In this document: one piece after another, positions 1 to 9,500 of the stretch
How positions within the stretch are numbered: the first letter of the stretch is position 1
Layout: every line of letters starts with the position of its first letter
Source: Methylobacterium persicinum
GTDB taxonomy: Bacteria; Pseudomonadota; Alphaproteobacteria; Rhizobiales; Beijerinckiaceae
Reading direction: 5' to 3'
Length of the DNA: 64,000 nucleotides
Assembly: GCF_022179525.1 (NCBI RefSeq)
Contig: NZ_BPQX01000011.1
Span: 124,001 to 188,000 of the forward strand
The notes under the pieces: model-generated
Database searches by the model: none
The model's input: the letters and a program-made list of their open reading frames with translations, nothing else
Told to the model about the DNA's origin: nothing
Made by a program: the position numbers and the translations under genes

Positions 1-279
1 GTCGCCCCCCTTCAGGATGGCGCCACCGCCGATGAAGCCGATGCCGGTGATGAGTCCCTGGAGGATGCGCGCCTGCTCCGGCGTGCGCGCGCCGAGGAGC
101 TCGCTGGCGAGCAGGATGAAGCCGCAGCTGGCGATGGCGACGATGGGGAAGGTGCGCAATCCGGCGCTGCGCGCCTCGCGCTCGCGGTTCCAGCCGAGCG
201 GGAATGCGAACGCGAAGGCGAGGCCCAGCCGCACCAAGTGGTTGGGAAGGTCTCCCCAGATGCCCCAGTACGAACCCAT
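1..279 (-). CDS. MgtC/SapB family membrane protein, N-terminal part (cut by window edge)
   Basis: The 93 visible residues read MGSYWGIWGDLPNHLVRLGL and continue into a hydrophobic helix, then a GWNRERE motif and a second helix ending in GFIGGGAILK. The GWxRE and GGG(A)I motifs are typical of MgtC/SapB inner-membrane proteins, which modulate membrane energetics and magnesium stress. The ATG at 279 is the only plausible start. The gene runs off the left edge, so its C-terminal domain and length cannot be judged. It has no visible link to the metal-efflux genes to its right. Confidence 0.8.
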   Translation of the reverse strand, partial: MGSYWGIWGDLPNHLVRLGLAFAFAFPLGWNREREARSAGLRTFPIVAIASCGFILLASELLGARTPEQARILQGLITGIGFIGGGAILKGGD

Positions 280-408
280 GATCCCTCGCCGGTGTGAGAA
301 CGCCCCGATGGTCCGTCCGCGCGTCGTGCCGCCGTTCCGAGGCGGGCCGCCAGCGGCGCGCCGACGGTGATCCTCGCGCCTGACGGAACCTTCCCGGAGC
401 GGCCCGCA

Positions 409-921
409 TCAGGGCGAGCGGGGTCCGGTCGGCTCGGCGTCGCGCCTCGTTACGCCCTGACGGTCCGGCGCGCTGCTCCCGGGGTCGAGTTCCGTCACCT
501 CCCAGTCGTCGCCGACGTTCTGGCAGGCCGTGCCGCGGATCCTGGCGGTGCGCTGCGCCTCTTCCACGGTGGCCAGGAAGGCGCGGCAGATCCGCCCCGC
601 GCGTACGACCGGCGCGGCGGTCGGCACGACGCTGCCCTTCCGCCCGCTCGCCGGGTTGTCCCACCGGATGCGCAGGCCGTTCCCGCTGGGTTCCAACGCG
701 AGGCCGAGGATGCCGCGCGCCCGGCGCCAATCCTCCGGGTCGAGCCCCGGGAACGCCAGGGGCGCCGTGCGCTTCGGGTCCTGCCCCGGCACGCCGGGAG
801 AACCGTCGGCAGGCCGGGAGATCGGCAGCGAGATCGCGCAGGCCGGCAGCGCCAGGATCAGGAGCGCGGCGCCGGCGCGGGACAGGGGACGTGCGGTTGG
901 CCGGAGCCGGGGATGGGACAT
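409..921 (-). CDS. Lipoprotein, RT0821/Lpp0805-type surface protein
   Basis: I start at the ATG at 921 because it gives a short basic N-terminus, a hydrophobic segment and the lipobox-like LPAC, as in a signal-peptidase-II substrate. An upstream in-frame ATG only adds a proline-rich stretch. The C-terminal ~90 residues (WRRARGILGLALEPSGNG..., then a region around RICRAFLATVE) resemble the small C-terminal domain of the RT0821/Lpp0805 surface-antigen proteins common in Methylobacterium and rickettsiae. Function is unknown. It lies downstream of the tolC-like gene on the same strand and might be cotranscribed. Confidence 0.6.
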   Translation of the reverse strand: MSHPRLRPTARPLSRAGAALLILALPACAISLPISRPADGSPGVPGQDPKRTAPLAFPGLDPEDWRRARGILGLALEPSGNGLRIRWDNPASGRKGSVVPTAAPVVRAGRICRAFLATVEEAQRTARIRGTACQNVGDDWEVTELDPGSSAPDRQGVTRRDAEPTGPRSP

Positions 922-1061
922 GACGGTGCGCTCGGCGGTGTCTGGCGAAGGCGGGGGCGGGTCGGGGCGCGCCGGCGGTCCCGGACCGCCCGGCAGCCCC
1001 GGCCAGGGATGAGCGGGCGGCCCCGGGGCGCGGACCTGGCGGCGGAAGGTCTTCCGTCCCA

Positions 1062-2759
1062 TCAGCGGCCATCCGGTGTGCGCACGCCGGACCAGAGGTC
1101 CTTGACCTGATCGAAGTGCGTCTTCGGGCTGTAGGCCGCCACCGGCACCGCGATGAAGCGGGCGGTCAGGCGCCCGATCTGCTGCACGACGCCGTAGGAG
1201 AACACCACGCGGTTGCGCTGGGCCTGGATCAGCTGCACGCGGGCGTTCAGGAGCTCCTGCTGCGCGTTCAGCACGTCGAGGGTGGTGCGCTGGCCGACGC
1301 GGGCCTCCTCGCGCACCCCGTCGAGCGCGACCTCGTTCGCCTGGACCTGCGCCTGCGAGGCGATGACCTGGGCCTTGGCGGCCTCCAGCTGGCCCCAGGC
1401 CGAGACCACGGCGGCGCGGATCTGGTCGCGCAGGAACTCGACCTGCAGGCGCGTCTGGCCCACGAGCTCCTTGGCCTGCCGGATCTGCGCGTATTCCGAT
1501 CCGCCTTGATAGATCGGGACCGTGATGCGGCCCACGATCGAGGCGGTGCGGCCGTTGTCGCCGGGCTGCTCCTGGTCGTAGCGCTGGGCGACCTGGCCGG
1601 TCAGGCCGACCTGCGGGTAGAGCCGGCCCTCCAGCACCTTCACCTGCGCCTCGGCGGCATCGACCGCGTGCAGCGCCGAGGCGATCTGCGGGTTTTCCTT
1701 GAGGCCGATCTCGACCGCGGCGTCGAGGTTGCCCGGCACGGGGCGGTCAAGCGGGCGGCCCGGCGAGAGCTGGCGCGGCTCCACGCCGATGACCCGGCGA
1801 TAGATGCCGATGCTGGCGCCCAGCTGCGACTCCGCCGCGCTCACCTGCGAGCGGGCGAGCGCGAGGCGCGCCTCCGCCTGGGCGACGTCGGTCCGGGTCA
1901 ACGCGCCGACCTGGAAGCGGAAGGCCGTCTGGCGGAGCTGCTCCTGCAGGACGGCGACGTTGTTGCGGTTCAGCTCCAGCGTCGCGGTATTCTGAAGCAC
2001 GTCCATGTAGGACTGGACCGCACTGAACAGGGTCGTCGTCTCGGTGAGGCGCAGGCTCTCGCGCTGGCCGAGCACGGTCGATTCCGCGCGCCGGGTGTTG
2101 TTGTCGGTCTGGAAACCGTTGAACAGCGTCTGGTTGACGGTCAGGCCGGCGCCGCCCGGCAGGGCGGTCCGCGCGAAGCGTTCCCCGCCCTCGACGCCCT
2201 TCTGTCGCTCGACCCCGATGTCGGCGTCGAGGCGGATCGTGGGGCGGTAGCCCGCCCGGGCCTGCACGATCTCCTCGTCCGTCGCGCGCAGGCCCGCCCG
2301 GGCGGCGTTCAGCTCCGGGTTCGCGCGGAAGGCGCGCGCGAGGGCACCCTCCAGGGTCTCGGCCCGCGCGCCCCCGGTGGCGCCGGCCAGAAGGAGCGCG
2401 GCGCACAGGCTGCAGGCCGCGCGGGTCCGCCGCGATCGGGCGCTCGGCGACGGGGAGGAAGGCCGGCGGGCACCGTGCGCCCCTGGCCGGGCGGAGGTTT
2501 CGGCGCCGGCACGACCCGGTGAACCTGCGGGTCTGGGCGCCCGGGCGGGGCGGACCGCCGCGGCGGACCATGGCCCGGCCGGATCCGACCCGCGCGACGG
2601 CTCCGGCGTACCGCCCTGCCGAGGCTCGGCTGCGCGGCGTCCCCGACCCGCGGCGAGCGCCGAGGCCTGGCCCGCACGAGCGAGCGGGAACGCGCCGGCA
2701 CGCGGCGCCGCGCCCGGGAAGACCGCCGGTTCGGGGTCGATGATGAGGGGAACGGGCAT
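1062..2759 (-). CDS. TolC family outer-membrane efflux protein
   Basis: Outer-membrane channel of a tripartite exporter. From ETLEGALARAFRANPELNAAR onward the ~455 residues match a TolC/OEP protein: two repeats of long coiled-coil helices, NGFQTDNNTRRAES, a GALTRTDVAQAEARLALARS helix and the second-repeat RTTLDVLNAQQELLNARVQL motif. A signal-like segment (RRTRAACSLCAALLLAGATG) directly precedes it. The reading frame stays open upstream, so the start is uncertain: ATGs at 2759, 2786 and 2801 all leave a ~110-residue Arg/Pro-rich leader unusual for the family. A non-ATG start near 2440 is possible. It may be the outer-membrane partner of the CzcBA pump at 6.6-11.2 kb, which lacks its own. Confidence 0.85.
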   Translation of the reverse strand: MPVPLIIDPEPAVFPGAAPRAGAFPLARAGQASALAAGRGRRAAEPRQGGTPEPSRGSDPAGPWSAAAVRPARAPRPAGSPGRAGAETSARPGAHGARRPSSPSPSARSRRTRAACSLCAALLLAGATGGARAETLEGALARAFRANPELNAARAGLRATDEEIVQARAGYRPTIRLDADIGVERQKGVEGGERFARTALPGGAGLTVNQTLFNGFQTDNNTRRAESTVLGQRESLRLTETTTLFSAVQSYMDVLQNTATLELNRNNVAVLQEQLRQTAFRFQVGALTRTDVAQAEARLALARSQVSAAESQLGASIGIYRRVIGVEPRQLSPGRPLDRPVPGNLDAAVEIGLKENPQIASALHAVDAAEAQVKVLEGRLYPQVGLTGQVAQRYDQEQPGDNGRTASIVGRITVPIYQGGSEYAQIRQAKELVGQTRLQVEFLRDQIRAAVVSAWGQLEAAKAQVIASQAQVQANEVALDGVREEARVGQRTTLDVLNAQQELLNARVQLIQAQRNRVVFSYGVVQQIGRLTARFIAVPVAAYSPKTHFDQVKDLWSGVRTPDGR

Positions 2760-2900
2760 CGCCCACCCTGCGAGATGCTGCCACATGCCGCCCCGTCGCA
2801 TCGACGGGACCCGCGCCGCGCAGGGCGGGCGCCTTCCCTTCCGGGCCTGGGGATGACCATGCAACCCGGGTTGCCGCCGCGGCATGCGGCGGCCGGCGGG

Positions 2901-3287
2901 TCAGGCGCGCGGGGGCTCGCTCGGGGGCGTCGATGCCACGGAGGAGAGGCGGGCGGTGCCGAGGGTGAATTCGGGCGGCCTGGCGATGCGCAGGGGCGTC
3001 ACGACCGGGCTCTCCGGCCGGATGACGGCATGGCAGGGGCAGTGCGCGCTGCAACGGCCAGGCCCCGCAAGGCCGCGGTCCGCCGGCTCGTCCGCGGCGG
3101 GCGCCCCGGAGATGGCATCGAGCACGATGACGATGCCGGGCCCGCCGGCTTCCTCGTCCGGCGACGCGGGCGCGGTCAGGGCCGGGTCCACCAGGGAGAC
3201 GGTCAGGGCGATGGCGAGCAGGCAAACCAGGGCGCGGCGCCAAACGCCGGACGCGTACCCGTCCCACCGCTGCCGAAGCCTGACCAT
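2901..3287 (-). CDS. Small exported protein with Cys/His cluster
   Basis: 128 residues with a clear N-terminal export signal (basic start, hydrophobic LVCLLAIALTVSLV, then small residues) and a central CSAHCPCHAV cluster. The rest is low-complexity. The protein at 11358-11732 has the same layout (signal, then CHVHCSCHQ), and both sit beside efflux genes. CzcI-type proteins of Cupriavidus are also small exported Cys/His proteins encoded upstream of czcC, so a periplasmic metal-binding or sensing role is a reasonable inference, not shown here. It is immediately upstream of the tolC-like gene. Confidence 0.55.
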   Translation of the reverse strand: MVRLRQRWDGYASGVWRRALVCLLAIALTVSLVDPALTAPASPDEEAGGPGIVIVLDAISGAPAADEPADRGLAGPGRCSAHCPCHAVIRPESPVVTPLRIARPPEFTLGTARLSSVASTPPSEPPRA

Positions 3288-3449
3288 ACGCCATGCTTAC
3301 GGGGGCGCGCCGCCCGGCGCAAGGTCTCGCGGAGGTGGGGGAGGCCAGCGTCCGAGGAGCCCGATCGTTCCCGCGCGCCGGCGGCGCGACCCGTCGCAGG
3401 ACCCTCCTCGCGCGGAGGGTTTCGCGCTTCGCCGGGGTCCGGCCCGGCC

Positions 3450-4127
3450 TCAGGGGCGGAGCCGATGTCCGGCCAGGGCGATGCGGTCGCGGATCTCGAC
3501 CTGCCCGCGCAGGACCCGGATCCATCCCGCGCGCTCCCAGCCGGCGAGATGCCGGCTGACGACCTCGCGCACGGTGCCGAGGTCGGCCGCGATCTGCCGG
3601 TGCGTCGCGGTCACCCTTCCGTGCTGGTCCGCTTGGGCGAGCAGGTGCCGGGCGAGGCGCTCCTCAAGGGGCGTGAAGGCGATCTCGTCGAGGAGCCCGA
3701 ACAGGACGGCCATGAGCTTGGCGTAATCGTCGAGGACGAAGGCGCGGAACGCGGCCGAGGCCGCCATGAGGTGCCGGAAGGTCTCCGCCGGAAGCGCCGC
3801 CAGCACCGTGCGCTGCTCCGCGACGCTCTCGGCCGGGAAGGTGCCGCCGGCGAGCAGGCACTGGGTCGTGAGGACGCAGGTCCCCCGGGGACCCACCCGG
3901 TAGATCAGCATCTCGCGGCCGCCCGCGGAGATCCGGAAGACGCGTGTCCGGCCCTCGATGCACATCAGGTAGTTCGCGCACTCGCCTCCCAGCTCGTAGG
4001 CGGTCGCTCCCGCCTCCAGCACGGGAAAGCGCACGGCGCCGCGCAGGATGTGCCGGTGGTCGGCCGGAAGCGTCCCGAGCACGGGAAACTGCTCGAACCA
4101 GCGCTCGACGCGGTCGGCGTGAGACAT
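3450..4127 (-). CDS. Crp/Fnr family transcriptional regulator
   Basis: 225 residues, the usual size. Residues ~10-130 form a cyclic-nucleotide-binding-like sensor domain, joined by the long dimer helix to a C-terminal winged HTH (HRQIAADLGTVREVVSRHL, residues ~155-185). The sensor carries ECANYLMC and GTCVLTTQCLL; paired cysteines at this place recur in one Crp/Fnr subgroup and suggest redox or metal sensing rather than cAMP binding (inference). ATG at 4127 gives a normal N-terminus. It is transcribed toward the small exported protein and tolC and may regulate them. Confidence 0.88.
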   Translation of the reverse strand: MSHADRVERWFEQFPVLGTLPADHRHILRGAVRFPVLEAGATAYELGGECANYLMCIEGRTRVFRISAGGREMLIYRVGPRGTCVLTTQCLLAGGTFPAESVAEQRTVLAALPAETFRHLMAASAAFRAFVLDDYAKLMAVLFGLLDEIAFTPLEERLARHLLAQADQHGRVTATHRQIAADLGTVREVVSRHLAGWERAGWIRVLRGQVEIRDRIALAGHRLRP

Positions 4128-4413
4128 GCGCGATGACCTTCAGCTCCGCGGCGCGCCGGTCGGGCGCCGGGGACGTTCCGGGACAGGCCGGCGTCGATGA
4201 GCGCGGGCACAAACGACCGATGCCGCCCGCGTTCGGATTGAGCCGCGCGGGCGCGCGGCGGTGCCGGTTCCGGCGGTGCGCGGGGCCCGAGCCCGTTCGC
4301 CGGGAACCGCGGGGACACCCATACGCAGGCACGCGGCCCTCCCGTTCTCGGCCGTCGTCGCCCGGGGTCCGGCGTCGGCCGCGGGCGACCTGCTCCGCCC
4401 CCTCGGCCGGACG

Positions 4414-4930
4414 ATGCCGGACATGACGCAGGCGGGGACGGCCCGCGCCGCTATCGAGGCGACGATCGCCCGGGCGGCCGGCAAGCCGCTCAGCCTCTCG
4501 GACGGGCGCCTGTCCGGCCTGGACCTCAGGCGCGCGAACCTGCGCCCGTCCCGCTTGAACAGGGTCCTGCCGCGGGGGGGCGGTCTCCGCGTCGCGGCCC
4601 CCGACCAGGCCGGGCTCAAGACGGCCGACCTGGGCGGGGCGAAGCTCGTCGGCGCGCGTTTCTTCGGTCCGCAGGTCCGGGGGCGAACCCGCGCGGAGCC
4701 GACCGGAGCGGGGCCAGGACCGGCCGCGACTTCGGCGGGGCGAGCGCCGGCGGCGCGCTCCGCGCCGGCCCGCGCGGCGACGCCGCCGTCCGGAACGCTG
4801 ACGCGAGCGGGGCCGGCCTGCGCCGGCGCAAGGGCTGGGACGCGACCCCGGATTGCGACGCGCTCGTCGCGAACCGCGCCGGGACCGACCCGGCCCACCG
4901 GACCGCCCCGGCGGATCGGTCCGACGCCTC
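4414..4930 (+). pseudogene. Decayed pentapeptide-repeat protein gene
   Basis: From the ATG at 4414 the frame encodes LSGLDLRRANLRPSRLNR, then LKTADLGGAKLVGARFF, which is the A(D/N)Lxx rhythm of a pentapeptide-repeat protein. Near 4680 the pattern leaves this frame and resumes in another (ANPRGADRSGARTG..., FGGASAGGAL, RNADASGAGLRRRKGWDATP). That implies at least one frameshift plus substitutions that erode the repeat. Neither frame alone gives a complete repeat protein. The boundaries are approximate. Confidence 0.5.
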
Positions 4931-5011
4931 TCCGAACGCCCGTCCCGCGCGGGCGCGAGGCCGCGTCGGCGTCCGTGCGTTCCGGGGGCAGGGCTCCGAT
5001 CCCGCGGGCCG

Positions 5012-5389
5012 TTACCCTCCCTGGATCGCCTCTCCGTACCGGAACGTGGCGGAGCCGCCGTCCATCCTCAGCGTTCCGGACCCGGCGAACGAGCTCGTCC
5101 CGTCGGCCGACCCGGTGCCGCGCTGGCCATTGGAGCAATTTGCCCCGACGGATGCCGGCAGCCCCGCCCCGGACGGATGAAACAGGCCGCTGCAGGTCGT
5201 CCGCCCGTCGGTCGCGTAGAACTCGCGCCGCAGCAGCCGGGTGGTCACGCTGCCCGTGAGGCGCTCCCCCGACGGGAGATGCAGGGTGAACGGGACCGTC
5301 GCGTAGCCCGGAACATCGGGCACGTGCAGGCAGCCCGTCACGCCGGTGGCCAGCCCCCAGGCACACGCGAACCTCCTCCAGCCGATCAT
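5012..5389 (-). CDS. Small lipoprotein of unknown function
   Basis: I start at the ATG at 5389, which gives MIGWRRFACAWGLATGVTGC, a short signal with a lipobox-like cysteine. The mature part (~105 residues) is rich in Gly/Ser/Thr, with beta-type segments (ATVPFTLHLPSG, GSVTTRLLRREF) and ends in GSATFRYGEAIQGG. I do not recognise a family; small exported proteins that look like this occur in Methylobacterium genomes. It overlaps on the opposite strand the 3' part of the degraded pentapeptide-repeat gene. Confidence 0.6.
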   Translation of the reverse strand: MIGWRRFACAWGLATGVTGCLHVPDVPGYATVPFTLHLPSGERLTGSVTTRLLRREFYATDGRTTCSGLFHPSGAGLPASVGANCSNGQRGTGSADGTSSFAGSGTLRMDGGSATFRYGEAIQGG

Positions 5390-5553
5390 CACGATCCCTC
5401 CCCGCCCGTGCCGGTCCGACCGACGCCCGCGCATGGCCCGGCCGCGGATGGGCGCCGGCCGTTGCGCTCGCCGCCTTCGGCGGCCCGGATCCCCGGATTG
5501 CCCGCAGCGGCGTGGCCGCTGCACCGCCCCGACCGGCCCGGTGCCGAACCCGG

Positions 5554-5907
5554 CTAGATCCCGGGGCCGCGCAGTCGATGGTAGAGAGCCCTGACGGCAT
5601 CCATGTAGTCCTGACCCGGGTTCTTGGCGCAGAAGGTGCGCAGGAAATGGACTTGGGCCTGAAGCGGGACGGACGGCGGTGTCAGGTCCAGGTCTTCATC
5701 GATTCCTGCCGGCGCACGAATCAGCGCTCCGCTCATGAAACCTTGCGCCCAGGCGAAGAAGTACAGCTCGGCAGCTTGGTTCGCGGAGATCTCCTGGTTG
5801 AACGCTGCGCAGGTCTGGGCGCCGATGCCGACGATCTTGGCCGTCGATCCTGCCTGCGCGGACATCACGACCATGACGCCGAGGGCCACCATCACTGTTC
5901 GTCGCAT
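5554..5907 (-). CDS. Small exported protein, possibly Rap1a-like
   Basis: 117 residues with an export signal (MRRTVMVALGVMVVMSAQAG) and a helical mature domain. It contains one early cysteine (TCAAFN), FFAWAQGFMSGAL and a later LRTFCAKNPGQ. Two cysteines flanking a WAxGFxxG helix recall the Rap1a/HdeA-like periplasmic fold, but that assignment is tentative. No functional link to its neighbours is apparent. Confidence 0.6.
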   Translation of the reverse strand: MRRTVMVALGVMVVMSAQAGSTAKIVGIGAQTCAAFNQEISANQAAELYFFAWAQGFMSGALIRAPAGIDEDLDLTPPSVPLQAQVHFLRTFCAKNPGQDYMDAVRALYHRLRGPGI

Positions 5908-5979
5908 CGATGCTCCCCGTCGCTCCAGTTTCGTAGGATGAGCCGGAGCCAGCGCCGTCGAACGCCGGCCGGTGGGTGG

Positions 5980-6537
5980 TCATGGCGCCATCCGGCGGTC
6001 CCGGGATTCGAGCAGGTCGGAGGTATGGCGGGCGGCGGGGTGGCCGGTCGCCGCCTCGTGCGCCGACGAGCATTTCTCGTAGAGCTCGCCCGCGGCGACC
6101 ATGACGATGCGTTTTCCGCCGCCTTCGGCGGGGCGGACCGCCAGGAGCGTGCGCCCCGCCGGCCACGTCACGGCGTTCGGCAGCCCGGCCTCCTGCGGCT
6201 CGCCGTAGCGCCGCACCCCCTCCCGGTAGATCGCCGCGTAGGCCGGCACGAGCTCGGCCTCCGCGAAGGGGCGGCTGAACCAGATGACCTGCTGCAGACC
6301 CTCGTCCCCGCAGACCTCCAGGACGACCTGCTCGGTATCGGGCCCGGAGGCCGGCGCCCGGCCCTGGAAATAGAACAGGGCCGTGACGTTCCCCTCCCGA
6401 TCCGCCATGGACGGTTTCGGCACGGACGTCAGCGGACCCCAACGCAGGCCGAAGGGTGCCTCCCCGGCAAGCGCCCCCGGGATGCCGGCCGCCCCCAGGA
6501 ACGCGGTGGCGAGCGCACGACGAAACGTCCGCATCAC
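5980..6537 (-). CDS. Exported protein of unknown function
   Basis: 185 residues. A signal peptide (RRALATAFLGAAGIPGALAGE) is followed by APFGLRWG, a beta-rich segment (VTALFYFQGRAP) and a domain with VVLEVCGDEGLQQVIWFSRPF. The pattern 'fGlrWG...' followed by a tyrosine-rich helix occurs in uncharacterised alphaproteobacterial periplasmic proteins. It lies 61 bp downstream of czcA on the same strand and may be cotranscribed with it; no role can be given. Confidence 0.65.
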   Translation of the reverse strand: MMRTFRRALATAFLGAAGIPGALAGEAPFGLRWGPLTSVPKPSMADREGNVTALFYFQGRAPASGPDTEQVVLEVCGDEGLQQVIWFSRPFAEAELVPAYAAIYREGVRRYGEPQEAGLPNAVTWPAGRTLLAVRPAEGGGKRIVMVAAGELYEKCSSAHEAATGHPAARHTSDLLESRDRRMAP

Positions 6538-6598
6538 GGGGCTCCCCCTCGGGTCCGTCGCGACCGCGCCTCGCCGGTCCGGGGATGCATGGCCCGGG

Positions 6599-9500
6599 TC
6601 ACTCGGCCGCCTGCCGGAGCCGCGCCCGCGCGCCGGCCGAAGCCTCCTCGGCCCGGCGCGGGGAGCGCGCGACCTCCTCGCCGCCGAAGCGCGCGTACAG
6701 GGCCGGCAGGACGACCAGGGTCAGCAAGGTGGCGCTGATCAGGCCGCCGATGACCACGGTCGCGAGCGGCCGCTGCACCTCGGCTCCGGTCTCGGTCGCG
6801 AGCGCCATCGGCACGAACCCGAGCGAGGCGACCAGCGCCGTCATCGCCACCGGCCGCAGCCGGGTCATGGCGCCCTCCAGGATCGCCTCGCGCCGCGGCC
6901 GCCCTTCCGCGACGAGCTGCTTGATGAAGGTCAGCATCACCAAGCCGTTCAGGACCGCCACGCCCGAGAGCGCGATGAAGCCCACCGCCGCCGGCACCGA
7001 GAACGGCATGCCCCGCAGCCACAGGGCCGCGATGCCGCCGGTCAGCGCCAGCGGCACGGCGCTGAACACCAGCAGCGCGTCCCGGGGCGAGCCCAGCGCC
7101 GAGTAGAGCAGCAGGAAGATCAGGGCGAAGCAGACCGGCACCACGATCATCAGGCGCTTGCGGGCCGAGGCGAGGTTCTCGAACTGGCCGCCCCAGGTCA
7201 CGTCGTAGCCCGAGGGCAGCCGCACCTGGCTCGCGACCTTGGCCTGCGCCTCGGCGACGAGCGAGCCGATGTCGCGCCCGCGGACGTTCGCGGTCACGAC
7301 CACCCGGCGCCGGCCGTTCTCGCGCGAGACCTGGTTCGGCCCTTCCGCGACGGAAAAACTCGCGACCTGCTTCAGGAGGACCGACGCGGCGCGCCCGTTC
7401 GGGCCGGGCGGCAGCGGCACCGGGATGTTCTCCAACGCCTCCCGGTTCTCGCGCACCTTGTCGCTGAGGCGCACGACGATGGGAAAGCGGCGGTCGCCCT
7501 CGAACACCAGCCCGGCGTCCTTGCCGCCGATGGCCGCCCCGATGACCTCCTGGACGGCGCCGGTGCTGAGCCCCAGCCGCGCCGCTTCCGCCTTGTTGAT
7601 CTTGATCTCCAGGAAGGGCAGGCCCGCCGTCTGCTCGACCTTGACGTCCTCGGCCCCGTCGATGCCCCGCAGGATCTCGGCGATCTGGTCGGCCGCCTTC
7701 GTCATCGGCCCGAACTCCTCGCCGAACACCTTCACGGCGAGGTCGCCGCGGGCGCCCGCCAGCAGCTCGTTGAAGCGCAGCTGGATCGGCTGGGAGAACT
7801 CGAACACGTTCCCGGCCAGGGCGCCGACCGCCTTCTCGATCTTCTCCTGGAGCTCGGCCTTGGACAGGTCCGGGTCCGGCCACTCCTCCTGGGGCTTCAG
7901 GATCACGAAGGTGTCCGAGGAGTTCTGCGGCATCGGGTCGGACGCGACCTCGGCGGTGCCGGTCTTCGAGAAGACGTAGGCGACCTGCGGGAAGCGGCGG
8001 ATCGCCTGCTCGATCTTGAGCTGCATCGCCTGCGACTGCGACAGCGAAGTCGAGGGGATGCGCAGCGCGTTCATGGCGATGCTCTTCTCGTCGAGCGTCG
8101 GGATGAACTCGGCGCCGAGCCGGGTGAAGAGCAGGCCGGCCCCGGCCAGCAGCAGCAACGCCGCGACGATGAACACCATCGGCGCCCGCACCGCCCCGGC
8201 CAGCACGGGCCGATAGGCCCATTTGAGGGCGCGGATGATGACATTGTCCTTCTCGGTGACGCGCCCGGTGATCACGATGGCGATCAGGGCCGGCACGAAG
8301 GTCAGCGACAGGACGAAGGCGGCGGCCAGCGCGATGATCACGGTCAGCGCCATCGGCTCGAACATCTTGCCCTCGACGCCCGTGAAGGTGAGGAGCGGCA
8401 CGTAGACGAGGATGATGATCGCCTGCCCGTAGAGGGACGGCTTGATCATCTCCTCGGCCGAGGCCCGCACCGTGGCGAGGCGCTCCTCGGTGTCGAGGGT
8501 GCGACCGAGACCGTGCTGCTTCTCGGCGAGATGACGCAGGGCGTTCTCGGTGATGATGACCGCCCCGTCGACGATGAGGCCGAAGTCGAGGGCGCCGAGG
8601 CTCATCAGGTTGGCCGAGATTTTCGCCTCGACCATGCCGGTCATGGTCATCAGCATGGCGACGGGGATGACCAGCGCCGTGATGATGGCGGCCCGGATGT
8701 TGCCGAGCAGCAGGAACAGGATGACGATGACGAGGGCCGCGCCCTCCGCGAGGTTCTTGGCCACGGTCCTGATGGTGGCCTCGACCAGGAGCGTCCGGTT
8801 GAGGACCGTCTGGACCTCGACGCCGGGCGGAAGCGACTTGCGGATCTCCGTCATCTTGGCGTCGACCGCGGCCGCGACCGTGCGGCTGTTCTCGCCGATC
8901 AGCATCAGCGCGGTGCCGACGACGACCTCCTGCCCGTCCTCGCTGGCCGAGCCCGTGCGCAGGTCGCGCCCGATCCGGACCTCGGCGATGTCCTTGATCC
9001 GCACCGGCACGCCGCCGCGGGTGGTGACGAGGACGTTCTCGATCTCCCCCATGCTCTCCAGGCGCCCGGCCGCGCGCACGACGTAGCCCTCGCCGTTGTC
9101 CTCCAGGTAGCGGGCGCCCTGGTTGGCGTTGTTGGCCTCCAAGGCCCGCGCCACGTCGGAGAAGGAGAGGTCGAGGGCGGTGAGCTTCGTCGGGTCCGGC
9201 TGGACGTGGTACTGCTTCTCGAAGCCGCCGATGCCGTCGACGCCGGCCACGCCCGGCACGGTCTTGATCTGGGGCCGGATGATCCAGTCCTGCACCGTGC
9301 GCAGGTACGCGGCCCGCTCCAGCTCCGTCCTGAGCCGCTGGCCTTCCGGGGTCAGGTAGCTGCCGTCCGGTTGCCAGCCCGGCTTGCCCGCAGGCGACAC
9401 CGTCCGCTCGTCCGGCTTCGCGTAGTGGATCGACCACATGTAGATCTCGCCGAGGCCCGTCGAGATCGGGCCCATGCGGGGCTCGGCGTCGGGCGGCAGG

